Assembly: GCA_031763025.1 (NCBI GenBank)
Contig: JASSKH010000012.1
Coordinates: 3,534,001 to 3,598,000, forward strand
Origin: Macrocystis pyrifera
Taxonomy: Eukaryota > Sar > Phaeophyceae > Laminariales > Laminariaceae
Length of the DNA: 64,000 nt
Direction: 5' to 3'
A program made the translations under genes and the position numbers. The first letter of the stretch is position 1, and each line of letters begins with the position of its first letter. A model generated the notes under the pieces. That model saw only the letters and a list, made by a program, of their open reading frames with translations. It was not told where the DNA came from and did not search any database. Of the stretch, positions 46,685 to 60,960 are shown piece by piece.

Positions 46685-46793
46685 TAACCCTTTTGGTAAA
46701 GCAGTCCCGTTTTGGAGGACAAGCTACTTAGGACTTGAGTTGTTTGTCTCCGAAACGGCACTGCAGTTTTTGCCCTAAAAGTGTCAAAAGAGA
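46685..46793. mobile_element. Palindromic MITE (GTCCCGTTTTGGGGAC family)
   Basis: TTAACCCTTTTGGTAAAGCA, CAGTCCCGTTTTGGAGGACA and the opposing TTGTCTCCGAAACGGCACTG, ending CCTAAAAGTGTCAA. Confidence 0.75.
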
Positions 46794-46836
46794 GGCCCAA
46801 ATAAGATAATTCGAGACTTACGAGCGGTCAAAATCG

Positions 46837-46958
46837 GCATATACCGCCTACAGTAAGAAGCTCCCTACCCGTCTGATCGGAAATATACGGGTGCATTTGG
46901 ATTGCCACAACATGTGCAAAATTACCTTATATTTCCGATCAGACTGGTATATGCTTCC
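46837..46958. mobile_element. Palindromic element with GCATATACC ends
   Basis: GGCATATACCGCCTACAGTA and CCGTCTGATCGGAAATATAC on the left are mirrored by TATATTTCCGATCAGACTGG and TATATGCTTCCC on the right. It could form one hairpin. I see no second complete copy. Confidence 0.6.
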
Positions 46959-47387
46959 CGCCACAGACAGGGCAACATGAGGTCTAGCGCGCATATTTAG
47001 GCTGTGTCACGGGGCGCTTTCGAACCGGGGCACCCACTGCTGTGAAGGCGGGAAACAAGAGCGACGATTACAATGGTGATGGTGCGCACGGAGTTCGGCC
47101 TGGCGATGGAAGACAACACGAAATGGTATTCAAATTTGCAAAGGCTTCGCTCGCTTGTCTACCAGCGGCATGCTGGCCACCAGTACACACGACTGCAACA
47201 TGCAATACGCGTAGCGTATACCGGGGATGGTTCTAATTTCTGCCTTTTTTACGTCGCTTGTTTCTTCTGCTTGCACGAAACCTGTCGGGAATTCCGGAAA
47301 ATTCGCAAACAATCCATTTCGAAATTAAATTTCCCCCGAAATTTCGAAAACTTCTTTGTTCCAACAGGCCGCGCCTCACAGCACACG

Positions 47388-49118
47388 ATGTCGGTCGGCA
47401 GGGCGTTCGACTACAGCAAATGGGACCATATCGACGTAAGTATCGGCCGTGGCAATGGACCGCGCTGCTGCCTTTTTTTTGCCTTTTTCACAACCTGAGA
47501 CGGGTTTTTTTGGTGTTGGTGGAGGGTGAGGGTGTTGGTGCTCGGCAGATGTACGGAGGCGTGGGCACGCCATGGTAGAGGTTGAGTTGTGGCTGATTAT
47601 GTAGTCTCCTTCCCTCCTTGTCGTGAAGAGACCAATAACACCCGCAGCCAATAAATGGAAAAAAAACAAGGGATACTGTGGCGTACGCTGGTGCGGCATA
47701 TTGACATCCAAACAGTCGTCACATTTCAGGACAATTTGGATCGGTAAAAAGACGTTGAGGCGGCTGTTAGGGCTGGGGTTTGGGGTACTTGGAGCTGTGG
47801 GCATTATTGTGGAGTTTCATATCCCTCGGTTTGGGTTTTTTGCCTTTGCCGACTGTGCCGTCTTGTGGCGGTATTTGCCGGCCTCAGCATCAGCGGCCTG
47901 GCGTGTGCGGTGTCGGCGAACCCTGCTGACAGTGTGCGGCCCGAATGTTTCACACGTCGAACAGATCATCTGCAGATGGATCATATAGATCATCTGCAGA
48001 TAGATCATGTACAGATAGATCAGATAGATCATTTACAGATGTATGATCTGCAGATAAATCATCTACAGATGGATCAGACAGATCATCTGCAGATTTGTCG
48101 GATAGGTCATCTACAGATGGATCAGATAGACCATCTACAGATAGACAATCTAGATCCTAACCTGCCGTTCTGATGTGCCGTGCAGGATCTGTCCAGTACA
48201 GACCCAACCCAGGAAACATGTCTTAGATGATGCAGGGATGAACGGATCCCATCCGGCAACATGAGCTACTACTGTAGATCGTAACCAGACCAGGAACCTC
48301 TCTGCGCTGAACAAGATCTAGATCATGCAGTTGGAACCGGTGATCTGTCGTCCGAGGTGTGGAAAGTTTACTGGCAACCTCAAAGAGACGTTTCGTTAGA
48401 ATCGTGTACCTGGTACTTGTTAAACCAGCCGGCGCCGAAGTAGCCCAAGAGATGGCAACGAAGACGTCCCTCCTCGCTACCTTCTCTACATCCTTTTAGA
48501 GCAAACTAACTGCAGTCAGTCCCGTTATGGGACGAAGCACTCAAATTTTAAGTAGTTTGTCCCCGAAACGGGACTGCAGCCTTAAAAGGGTTAACCTTCT
48601 TCTTGCTACTGCAACACTCACCGTAGTCTCAGTTTGTCCCAACATGACGTGGTTGCCGTTCTGAAGGGCGTCAAAAGCGATGGTGTTGGCGGCAGCAGTT
48701 GTAGCGGCGGCGGCGGCGGTCATGGCAGCGGTGGTGGCCGCATCACCATCGCCGCTCTAACCTGTCGTTGCGCTCCGAGCCGCGGTTTCGTTTGACGCGC
48801 GGTTGGTTCCTCGGCCGTGTTACGGGATAGCCTATGATATCACGGGGGACTATAGTAGATAGGACCTACGGTATACCCAAAAACCTATATATTCACCCAT
48901 TTTTACTAACAATATTTGGTCTTATTTATTTGGTCCCCCGTAATACTAATCAGAACCAAATATTGCGTGTAAACATGGGGGGTAGAGGAATACATGGATT
49001 TCGGGTCCATCGTAGGTTCTGATTACTGTGGCAGGTAGCCGGAATTGACGCTAACGTACCATATTCCTGCACCCCTCTGTTGTTCTCACAGCCTTTTTCT
49101 CGCTCTTGCCCTGCTCAC

Positions 49119-49153
<35 letters not shown>

Positions 49154-52100
49154 ACTTCCCTGCTCCATGGTCATACGACTACGGCCATGCACGCTAATGA
49201 GCTACCCCCCCCCCGCCCGGCTTCCCTGCCCCGCCCCGCCCCGCCCCGCCCCGCCCCCCCCCTGCCGCCGGTTCTCCTTTCGACCCACTACCGCTGCATT
49301 TTTTTTGCGGACCCTGCCTTGGTAGATAAGCGATGACGAGTCCGACTGCCACCCAAACATCGAGAAGGAGACGTGGTTCCGCCTTAAGGTAAGACCGCCA
49401 CCTCCGCCGTCCTGAGGGCTTCACACGTCGGACAGGTTCATGATCTAGATCATTTAGACCATCTAGATCCTAGCCGGTTGCTCTGATCTGCTGTGCATAA
49501 TCTGTACAGTTACAGATCCACCCCAAGAAACGTTATCCTTCATCATGCAGGTTATTACACGGCTCCAACCCGGAAACATGAGCTAGGTCCTGCAGATCAG
49601 GGAATTGTCTGCCCTGAAAGTTCTAGATCGTCAAGTGGGAATGATCTATCTGATCTACCCGATCTGTCCAAGGTTTGGAGGGTTTGGACTTGCCGCCGTA
49701 GTGATCTGGCCACCTTTCCCCACCCAACCACCCCCACCCCACCCACCCATCCATCCACCCACCCGCATTTGGCTGTCTCGCCAGTTGAGCGTTCTCTCGT
49801 TCTTTCTCCCTTCGGGTGTAACGCTGTCTACTCGTTGGCTGGCTCTCTTTCCGCTTCGTGTAAGGTAGTTGGTAGGCTGTGGCAGCCTTCGTCGGCGTGC
49901 CAATGACACGGGAGTTGGTTCACCCGTGCGGTGGAACTAAAGAAAAATTGCCCATGGCTCGCTGGCCCAGTTCCGTGGACCGACTATTACTTATTATACG
50001 ACGCCCTTGGCCCAACGCGCTCGATTTGGGCTTTTGGTCTCGCGTAGGACACTAATCTTATATTCCCGTAGGGCCGAGGGAGGTCCCTAACGTGATGGCA
50101 AAATCGGGATGACTGCGACTACTTTATATCATGCATGGTTCATGTACTAGGTATTAACGGACTATTCAGCATGTTCCGTCGATATTACGCCTTGATTTCG
50201 CCCCCGCGCGCACACACACGCGCTCCACCCCGTCTAGCCTAATGCGAATACCCTTTTTCGCTGACTGTGTGGGTGTCCCACAGCGCCGACAGCGGGAGGA
50301 GAAGGAGCAGGAGCAGAACGCGCGCAAGGTGATTTGATCTATCGATGTCCGCGGTGCACGGTGTCTCGGTCGTGTGGTGCAACGGGATTCCTTCTTGTAG
50401 GCGATAACGGTGGCGGTGGTGGTGGTGGTGGTGGCAGGAGTGGTGATGAGAGCGCCGGTCAGAATAAATGCGAAGGTTTTGCGATGTGGGCGTTTTTGTG
50501 GCACGATGTTCGAAGGACAGGGGACCCCAGGTTTTGCGAAGAAAAAAAAATATATATTTGCCTTGTTCGCGGTGTAATTGTCTTACGTAGAGTTTCCTTG
50601 GATCGTAGGCATGCAGTTGATGCAGTAAGGCTACATCTAAAGTTATACTATACAATCCGATTGGCGTTCCAAATACACCGCCACTACGGCCGCCACCACC
50701 TACCAAAAACAACAACAACAAACATAGGGTGGCTCTCGCTAGGAATCCGCGCTCGTGGACATTTTTGCACACATGGGGCAGATCATCTACAGACCATTTC
50801 CGCCTCATTTTTTTAATCATCACCTTTACTTTCCAGGCTAACTCGTAGGAGGCTTTACCCTCAGCGATCTTCAGGACAAGCCGTGGTCACATGTGTCGTC
50901 CCTTCTCTCCCCCCCCGGTTCGTGCCTTTATTTTTTATCGCGCGTAGGGTTCAGCATTCCCACTGTTCGTCGATTTTTTTGGGGGTCGGGGTTAGGGGTT
51001 AGGGGTTAGATATTTCAGGTCAGATAACTCATGTTGCGGAGCGGGAGGCGTAAGATCTGCATTATCTACTCACAAGGACAGGTTTCCTGTGTTGAATCCG
51101 AACGTATAGCAGACCCAACACAGCGTCTCATCACAGCAGGTTAGGATCTAGATGGGCTACCGTAGTAGATCGTGATATTTTTTACGTGTGCAGTAGATAT
51201 TTGGTATCAAAAGTGTTGTAACTGTCGTCAATTGTGTGCACGGGTGGAAGGCGGTGAAGACCTTATCGGTGTACCGCTCTGTCCCCTACTATAGTGATCA
51301 TTTGGATTGAATGTTACATTAATGTATAAACGGTCCTTATGGTACAGAGTCCCAGCTGTTTAGGGTGTGCCAATTGAAATACCATGGCATACTGCTGTAT
51401 CGTGTTATTTTTATCCGCACCATACCATGAGTACCTTAGACCGCGCCATGCTTCAGCCGGCCGTGTAAATTGGCAACTCGATGTGCTGGTATTACGGGGG
51501 ACCATAGTAAATAGGACCAAATATTGTTAGTAAAAATATGTTTACATATAGAGATTTTTGTGTGTACCGTAGGCCCCATTTACTATGGCCCCCCGTAATA
51601 GTAACGACGGCTTTAACATCAACAACACCAACAACAGCAGTAATAACTCAACAACTATCAACATCAACAGTACCAACAACAGCAGTGATAACAACTCAAC
51701 GAATAACAAGACCAATAATAACGCCATCAGCAGTACCAATAACTATATATAATATATATAGAAATATATATTATATATATATATATTATATATAATAATA
51801 TATATAATAATAGTAACAACAACAATGGCAATAACAATTTGAACAACGCAACGACCGTCAACACCGTGGGTCCGCGCAGGCCGAGCTCGGGAAGGGGATA
51901 AAAACAGGGATGGCACGGCTGGCGGAGCTGGAGCAGAGGGCTGCCGTCATAAGCGCCGAGGGGGGCGATGTCGAAGGAGAAGATCCAGTGAGTTCAAACG
52001 AATTCGAACAGGACATGCCACACGCCAGTACCACGTACCACACGGTACCACTGCACGGTACTACCACGCGGTACTACTATTAATATCACACCGTACTGCT

Positions 52101-55100
52101 ATTAATACACGGTTCTACCACACGGGACTCAACACACTACTATTAATACCACACGGTACTACTACGGGATAATACCACGCGGTAATGCCTCACGATAATA
52201 CCACACGGTGTGAAGTGCCTGGCAGATAGCTCGAGGGTTCGAACCTCGCTAAACGCCATCTCTCATATGTATTTTATACAATTATTTGTAAGTACGTCGA
52301 CTGTGAGTTGGACCTATTGGATTGGTTCGATGATACCCAACTTTGCAAGCTGATTGGGTCATCTATCGATCGCGCATGTTGTGTTCTACCAGGTATGTAT
52401 TTTGTTGGCTGTATTATGTACGTATTTGTTGGTGGAGTCGGTGAGTTTGCCGAGTTAGGTTTGTTGTCTGCTGCTGTTGACTACTGATTACCCCGGCAGT
52501 TAAGTAGCAAGTACGTACGGAAGAGTTGGTTAGTTCGCTGCTTGGTTTTGGTTATATTTTCAGTTGGTATGGTACGAACTACGGTAATTCGTTATGTATT
52601 TGGTCTTGATGTTGTGTTAGTTCAGTCAGTTGGTTGTTGTTAGTAGATTGTCTTGAATGTTGTTGCTGTTATTTCGAGCGAAGCGAGTTTCTTCTTTACG
52701 CGGCCGGCTATACATCAGTATCGTACAGTAGGGTCCCCTATTATCTTCCTTAATTACAGTTTCAATAGTTAGGTTTGCTATTAATAGTTACATTTTTTTG
52801 CTAGCTGAAACGTACTATGCAGTAGATAGTAATCGGCGTTTGTCTGGTGTAGGTCGTTTTAGCCAGTCAGTATTTCTAGCTACTATACGAGTATATGCTC
52901 AGTTGTTGTCCTTGAGTTGGTTAGTTAGTTCTACTACAGTAAGTACCAGGTACCAACTGTTGTATTCGATCGTTGTTCGTTTGGAAAAAAAAAAAATATA
53001 TATATAGTATTTCCAGGTGCCAGGTAGTTGTTTTGGTCGTCGTTTCGTTCGAAAAAACTGTGTACCTGGTATATCGTATTCGCCCCCCGTGCAGGAAGCG
53101 CTGGCGGCGGAGGCGGCCGAAGTAAAGAAGGCTTTGGCCGAGAAGCAGAAGGAGGTGGACTCCATCGAGCGCAACAAGACCTGGAACTGGGAGAACATGT
53201 GTCACGTCACGGAGGAGCGGACCATCATCAACAAGAGCGCCGAGAGCGAGGTGAGAGGCGGGAGGAGAGGGGTGCTGCGATAGAGGTATACGTAGAACTT
53301 TTTTCGCCTTGTGAGGCATCCGACTGACCGGTCTCCTTAAATATCGTTCCAATAATACTGTGCATTACTAATCCTTGCGTTTGACGATATTAAGGTCGTA
53401 AATGTACCTATTAATTGTATCTGGTATATATCGAAAAGCCACACACAGCCTGCAAAGATGATGAGTTTCGACGAATTCCTCGAAACTCAAACCTGTGCCA
53501 ATGGAAACGCAATGTTCCCTTAAAAAGTATGAATTCCAAAGATACCCGTCAGAGTTTTTCAGGTACAGCTTTATATGAGCACGATTATTAAAACGGAAAG
53601 TTCCAAAATTCTGAAAAAAAAAAAACGAAAAAAACAATTCTGGGACGGATGTTGGGCCAGGATCGGGTTTCAGAAAAACTCAGGCGGATGTTTGGTTCGA
53701 AGCGGCGAGATCCCGAGTCCTCGACAGACATCGATCGACCAAACCAACGACTGCGACATGAATTCTGAACGGAGCGCGTTCGTTGGGGGATCCGACCCAC
53801 CCTAGGGCCACCGTGTTCACATAATGGCCGGTGACGTGTGGCGGGCGCTGGCCAGGCGTACTATAAAAAACTATTGGCCGCAGGTGTGCACCAAACAGAT
53901 GACAGAATGCGTCTCGAATTGCAAAAAAAATGTTTTTTCACAGGTTTGGGAGGATACCGTAGGACGGTGCCGGCAAGCTCTTGCCCCCTAGAGCATAGAT
54001 CTACTTGATATCTTCGAGGCCGTCATCTGTACTCGTTGGCCGTACCCGACACCAAGCGGGTTGGCCGTGCGCTGAGTCTATGTCGAGATCTATCGTCGCA
54101 TAAGCTGATTTTTATTAGCGTGTTGACTATTTGCAAGGAAAAAAAAAATATGCGCTGCCTGCAGCCGTTAGAAGAAAAAATCATACAATTTTTCCCTTTT
54201 TTCTCACAGCAGCGGTACGAGGATTTTTTCGGCTGTTCTTTGAAAGCAACATTTTTGAAAAAAAATCTTTTTGGCCTGGCGTCTCCATTGGCGTGGATTT
54301 CACAGCTGTTTTATTTTTTTATTTTGTAAATATATATGGGCTTTAGGATCAGTCATCGCGGGTTGCTTTTTTTCTACATCAAAATTCAGTTTTGTTTTTT
54401 TGTGAAAAGGTATATAGTTCTACTTTTGAGGGGAGGAGCTCACATCAATTCGCTGCTACCACTATGTACCGTAGCAAGCGTTTACACAAAACAAGGGCAA
54501 GGGCCACAAAGGCTACAAGGGCCCCTCACGAGGAGCGCCAGCCGCCGCCGCCGCCGCCGCCGCCTCCTTGCGGGCGCTTGGGTGTCGCACGGGTGTGCGC
54601 GAAGCATAGGACGAGCCGGGAGAGGGGAATTTACAATAGTGGAGGCGTTTCGCTTGAGTTTTTGCCCGTTCGTGCGTGGTTATATAGGCACTCGTGTTGC
54701 GCCCTTGATTGACCCTTTGCTTGGATGCTTGGCTTGTGCGTCCGTGTGTTGTCCCTCTTTTTCGCGAAATTAAATTATTTGCTTGTGCGTTTGTGTGCTG
54801 TCCCTCTTCTGCGAAATCACGCGACCGCAGGCGAAAGACACAATGGCACGATCGTCGCTGCCCCCCAAGCTCGCGGCAGCCCTTGGGGCGAAGCCTAAGG
54901 AAGCCGCGCCTGGCCCGGAGTCCTCCATGCAAGTGAGTATGGGGTGGCTGGTGGTGGCGGTGGTGGTGGCGTGGGGGTGGTTGCTCGTCTTGCCCTCGGG
55001 GGCGTGTGTGCACGGGATCTTGAAGAGGAAGCGGTAGAATCAGAAGTTTTTTTTCTTGTTGATTTTGAGTGTTGACCCGTATGCTCGGTTGCTTGCTTGC

Positions 55101-58100
55101 TCGACAGCTTGTGTCTGTGCCTTATGTGTACTGTGTTTTTGGTGTGTTCGCGGGCGCTGTGCCTGTACCTGCCTGTGCCTGTGTGCCTGCCTATTATCCT
55201 GTGTTGTTGTTGTTGTTGCTGTTGTTTTGCTGCTGCTGTTGGGGCGGTGGTGGTGGTTGTGGTGGTAGTAGTTGTGGTTGTGCTGTTGGTTGTTGATGTT
55301 GTTGCTGCTGCCGCTGGTGCTGGTGCGCTGGCTCGCCTTGGCTTATCGCGCGGTACCACAACCTCTTTCCACCGTTGTAAGTACCTTTGGCGTCAACCTG
55401 CTTCCGCAATTGCCGGTTACCGTAGTCGTTAGCGCACGAGTAGTCGACAACATGACCGTTACCGTTCTTGTTGCCGTTACCGTTACCGTTACAATTACCG
55501 GTACCGCACCCCTCACAATTACCGTTACCGCCAACCGACGTACATCGTCACCGTTACAATGATCGTTACCGTTCCCAGAACCGTAACCACCACCTTACTG
55601 CAACCACCACCGTCACAATTTACCGTCACCGCCAGCCTACGCACGTGTACCGTGATAGTTACCGTAGCCAGTTACCGTTGCGCTGACCGCTATGATACCG
55701 CCACCCTTCTTAAATCATTACCGTGGATACCGTAACTGTTGCCGCGGATACCGTAATTATTACCGTCACAATTACCGTCACCATCAGCCTAGTTACACGG
55801 TTTCCGTGATAATTACCGTGACTATTACCGCTCCCGTAACCATTGCGACAGGAAGTGCACTCGTACTCGGACTTCGTCGAGCTACACGACGACGTGATGG
55901 AGCGGTACTGCGAGCTGGTGAGAGGGCGCGCAGGACGTTAGCGAAGCTACTGGGTGTCAAGCAAGTTTCCGGGCGTTTCGCGAAGTTACCGGATGTTTTG
56001 CAAGTTACCGGAAGTTTAGCCAGTTACCGGACGAGTTGCCGGGCGTATAGCAAGATACTGGCTGTTTATTACGGGGGACCATAGTAAATAGTTTTTTGTG
56101 TGTACCGTAGGTCCTATTTATTATGGTCCTTCGTAATAGCAAGTTACCAGACAAATACCGTGGTAGCAAGCTAGCGTACGGGAAGTTTTCACCAAGTTCC
56201 CGGACGTTTTATCGTAGTAGCATTTTGCCGTCGCGCCCCCCTCGCGCGGTAATAGTTCTTGAGTTGTTTCATGTCATTTTTACGTATGATGTTACCTGGT
56301 ATCCTATTTTCTTGTTTTAGCTTAGTTTCATTTTGCAGACTAAAGTGTACCTGGTACATGCTACCATAGTGCACCAGGCACGTTTATTTATTTATTTACT
56401 GTGGTTCGGTTGCTTTTATCGAATACATTCGTTGTTCCGGCCATTGTACTTGATTGTTGTTTGATATTTTGCTGCTGTTTGTTTATTTTGACCACTGGTG
56501 TTGTTTTGTTTTCTTTCCTTGTATTGTTGTCTTTGCAGCGGTCGATGGACGCAACGCGGGACTTCCTGAGAGACCAAGGAGACATCCTGTTTGCCGACCA
56601 CTGCCAGAGCTACCTCCTCCTCTCGTGAGTGTTCTGCAGGCAGGGCCGGGAGGGGGGGTTGTTGTGTGAGCGGAGGGGGCGTTTTTTTTTTGGGGGGGGG
56701 GAGGGGGGATGTACTCATGTCGTGCATGGCCGTAGTGGTATGACCATAGACCCTCGCATCCCTATGCCGGGACGGAGCACATCGGATTTTCACCGACCAG
56801 GAAGGTTACGTCGCTTGCACCAAGCGCGAAGCGCCGTGAGGTGCTCGGCGAGTCGCATTAAGGGTGAGACACGCGTTGATATTTCTGCCGCAGTTGGTGG
56901 GTGTGTTTGCGGAACTCCCAAAGGTGGCGTAACGGCGCCGATAATGTTTCCTCAGCGCGGCCAGAGAGGTAACCGTTGTGATGGAAACTTTTTGTGGTTT
57001 TTTGTTTCTCGGTACGATTCGGGTGGGCGTATGTAAATACGCCTCAGGCACATTTTTTCTGTCTTCCCACTTCACGTGGCCAGTGACCGATAGGCGTTTG
57101 GACGACAAGTTGCACCGAAAGAACGAGCGTTTTACGGCAAGCACGTCCATCCTCGCGGCGAAGTTTTGTTTCGTTGTCCGCGATCGACTGCCGTGAATCA
57201 CTCTTGACTCCGAAATGAGTATCAGACGGACCTTGTATTCACAGTAAGGCAGCGCACCCCGTCGCACGATTATCCGGGGGTGATTCTCTCGACAAGGGAG
57301 AGAGCTCAAACGCTGAGTGAGCGAGGAGTGAGCGATGCCTCCATGGGAAGATCTCGGACGAGACCCTTCCAAAATCCCCCATGTTCGGTGTGTGTCCGAG
57401 GCCCTTGAGGCATGTTTTTGGAGAAAGTCGGCATTGACCCTTTTAGGAGTGCGGCCCCGTTTTGGGGACGAACTACTTAGAATTTGAATGGTTTGTCCCC
57501 GAAACGGGACTGTCGCACTAAAAGGGTTATAACCCCCGTTCAGGACCGTGCTCCCGTTGTGTGGACGAGTAACTTGAAATTAGAGTCAGATACGTGTCTA
57601 AGGGACAGTGCAGCACTAAAAAGGTTCATGTTTGTTGTTGCCCGAATGTGTGTTGCTTTTTCCCCTCCGCTAGTTCATCGCCTCGTTGTGCCGTCGGCAA
57701 GCACTGCGTTTTGTCGTCGGTAAGCGCATCAGGGATGTATGTTCGGTATCGGTAGCGGTAGCCGATGTGTATGGCGGTAACACAAAGGAAACTGGGGGTT
57801 GCGGGTAAGAAAATAAAGGACACTTCTTGCGGTAACACCGTGTCGCGTGGCATCCCCTCTACGGAAACGCCTTCGTATGTGTTGAGTTCCTCTCGAATTA
57901 CACCCCCCCTGTCGTGAAAAGCACAATAGCAGACCAGGGGGTCTTTTTGAGCGGTAACAGCGGTAGGCAAAGTAAGTTGTGCGATTTTCCTGTGTTACCG
58001 GTTGTTACGGGTAACCTTTGTCGCAAAATTCTGGGGTAACGTGCATCCCTGTTAAGCACCGCTTGCTGTCGGTGAAGCGCCGCATACATGTTATTCGCTT

Positions 58101-59019
58101 GTGGAGGAGCTAAAATTATCTTGCGTCCAGCCCATTTTTTTGTCCATTAATTTTACTCCATCATTTGTTGCCTACCATGTATGTCTTTTATCCGTACTGT
58201 TTTCATCCGTATTTTGTTTTGGGCATTTTTAATCTATACATTTATTCCTTCCATACTTCCTGTTTTTCAATTTGTTTCTCTAATACCATGTTTGTTCTTG
58301 TCCATACTTTTTTCAACCCTTTTTTTGTGGTTATTTTTTCGCAGGTGCCTCGAAGACGAGATGAACGGAAAGCACGAACGGATGAAGCTCGTGGCGAGGC
58401 AGAGCCAGCTTCTGTCGAGCATTACCGAGCTCGCGGTTTCTCTCAGACGCCCGCCGCAGGATGTGGTGCCCGCGCTCTTTTTGCGACTCAATGTGAGTTT
58501 GCGTGGTAATCGAGTCGATGTAAGTTTGGGTACGAAGCTGAAGCGCCTCGACGTAAGCTCGCGCACGAAGCACCGAGGGGTGAAGTGAAAATTGCCTTCG
58601 ATACTATTGCGGGGGACCATAGTAAATGGGACCAAATATTGTTAGTAAAAAAAGTAAATGTGTAGGTTTTTGTGTGTACCGTAGGTCTTATTTAATGTGC
58701 CCCCCCGTAGTACTGTCGTTGAAAAATCAGATTAGGGAGAGGGGGGAGGGGGGTTACTATGTCATGCATGGCGTTAGTCGGAAGACCGTAGACCCTCGAA
58801 CCCCTACAATGCCGTGGGGAGGAGGTGGCATATTCATTTGTTGCTCGCCTTTTGTCATTTGACCATTGACCACGCGTCCCTTGCGAGACAGAGCACTGTT
58901 CCTATTGGGGGGCGAGAGTACACGAAAGTAGATAGAAAACGACCTACACACGCCTTTCCATAATCAGGATAAGAAACAAACCAGCATGCTCAGATTTCTG
59001 GGCGAACATTTTTTTTTTT

Positions 59020-59067
<48 letters not shown>

Positions 59068-60391
59068 TAGTAGTAGTAGTAGTTATGTTTACTCCGTTTT
59101 GGTATACCCCCCCACCTGTGGGAATGATCGTATCGCGCAGTGCATATACGGCGAGGCGCCCACGAGGCAGTCACTGTTATACGTAGTACATACGTACACG
59201 CATTGTTGTCTCTGGACGTGGCCACACCGGAAAGCGAATCAATTAGTTCGACGTTGACATCCATATGCAAGAGAGTCCGCTTCACAAGCGGTACTCGTAC
59301 CAGGACTCAGCTCACTCTTCATGCGACTCGGCTAACACGCCACGTTTCGCTTCGCGCTTGGTGCAAGCAATATCTGCTGCCTGGTCCGTGAAAACTCGAC
59401 GTGCTCCGTCTCGGCATTGTAGGAATGCGAGGGCCTATACATGATCGTACGACTGCCGCCATGCATGACAACGAGAGCACCTCCCCCCGCTCGCCTCCTC
59501 TGCCCTTAATCCCCCCCCCCCCTCTACCCTCCTCCCCCCCCACACACTCACACACACCGCCTCCCCGCTCTCGTCCACCTCCCCTCCCGCCGGTCCATCA
59601 TCATATGTTTTGTCGGTGGGCTTGCTATTGGCGTGGCTGTTGTTTCGCGGGGGTGATGTTTTTTTTTCCGCTTCCTTGCAGGAGGAAGAGCACGCCACGA
59701 GGTTTAAGGATGGGGTTCAGGACTTCGTAACGAAGGTGTGCTTGCTGCTGCTGCTGCTGCTGCTGCTGCTGAGTTTGCTGTTGACGCGTGGTGCAATAGG
59801 GTAGCACTCTTTGCCTTGCAAGGCAAATATTTTCGACAGCCAGTGCTCGTCTTGTGAGGAACTACCCAATATGCAGGCGTGCCTGCGGTAGGGGTTTCCA
59901 TTGAATAGCACATCGAATTGTTTTGGGCGGGTTAAACTTAGAGGTCTTGAAGTGAGGGGCCGCGGAAAAAAGAAGAGGTGCACATCTATGGTAGTATGCA
60001 TCTTGTTGGTGGTGTTGCTGCTGCTGCTGTTGTTGTTTTGTTGGAGATTGCGGCTTTTGTCCGTGTTTGCTGTTGTGATGTTGCAGCTCTGTCAGTTGTA
60101 CCTGGTACTTTTTTTGTTCTCTCTAGTAAAAAAAATGGTCATCCCTTTTTCGGTTCCAGCTCATCCCGCATGAGAGGTACGCTCGGTGACCTTTTGAACA
60201 AGCCGAGATCACAAGACAGGTTTGTCTTCCCCCGTGCTGTTATTATCAAATTAGAAAGACGTGTCGGCTGTGAGGTCGAAAAAATCGTCCAAAGTCATTG
60301 CAAGCTGCGTTCGTTTGGTGCGTCGATGTTCGGGTTGAAGAATGTCTCGGGTGGCAGGTGTACGATGACGAGCAACAGCAGTGCGGCAAGT

Positions 60392-60422
<31 letters not shown>

Positions 60423-60928
60423 GCGGCGGCTACTGCTGCAACGCTGCTTTCTTGTTTTTCTTATTTAAAAAAAAAATCAACCATTCATACAGCAGACAAT
60501 TCCCGAAGTTTTGAGGGGGGTTGGTAGCGGCACGAGAGAGAAAAGAGCGCAAGAGTATTGGCCCCTTGGAAACTCCAAGACAGCGTCCAAAACAATGGTT
60601 GGCCACCACAATGGTCTGGTAAAGTTGGTGGAAACCCCAAGACAGCGACCAAAACAATGGTTGGTACCAAAACAATGGTTGGTGAACTTGGTGCTATCAA
60701 CCACTGCTGTCTAGGAGCGGCGTGAACGCCCAGCAGTCAGTATGGGTGGCGGGTGGGATCATGCCGGTCCCGCGACTCCTTGCATTGTGTCTCGGGACAC
60801 CAATTTATTTGTATATTACTTTATTCACGCAGTGGTTGTTGCTGTAACTATCGTTTTTTTATCGCCAACTGTCTTCTCCAAAGTCTCAAAAAGGGGTCAA
60901 CGTGACACGACGCGAGCACCGATTCTGT

Positions 60929-60960
<32 letters not shown>

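Larger units (their letters stand above)
44473..47387. other. Divergent intergenic region between RPS2 and CDC37
   Basis: 2.9 kb that must hold both promoters. It contains a CACACGTCGG-type element (45346-45645), a CACACGGGTGATAAG repeat (45917-46170), and two palindromic elements (46685-46793, 46837-46958). The 47030-47387 part is free of recognised repeats and is the likeliest CDC37 promoter and 5' UTR. An AG at 47366-47367 just before the start codon leaves room for a 5' UTR intron. Confidence 0.5.

Noticed and set aside
47073..47387. Upstream coding extension of CDC37
   Set aside because: An open frame exists, but MSVGRAFDYSKWDHID at 47388 already matches the N-terminus of the family. 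The upstream residues are not conserved.
50987..51009. GGGGTTA tandem as interstitial telomere
   Set aside because: Only about three units, and the flanks are repeats on both sides. A TTTAGGG-like word at 37957 is equally short.
52215..52262. Possible tRNA gene (CGAGG GTTCGAA CCTCG stem-loop)
   Set aside because: A perfect T-arm and a following CTAAACGCCA are present. I could not find a matching 5' acceptor strand, D arm or anticodon arm upstream.
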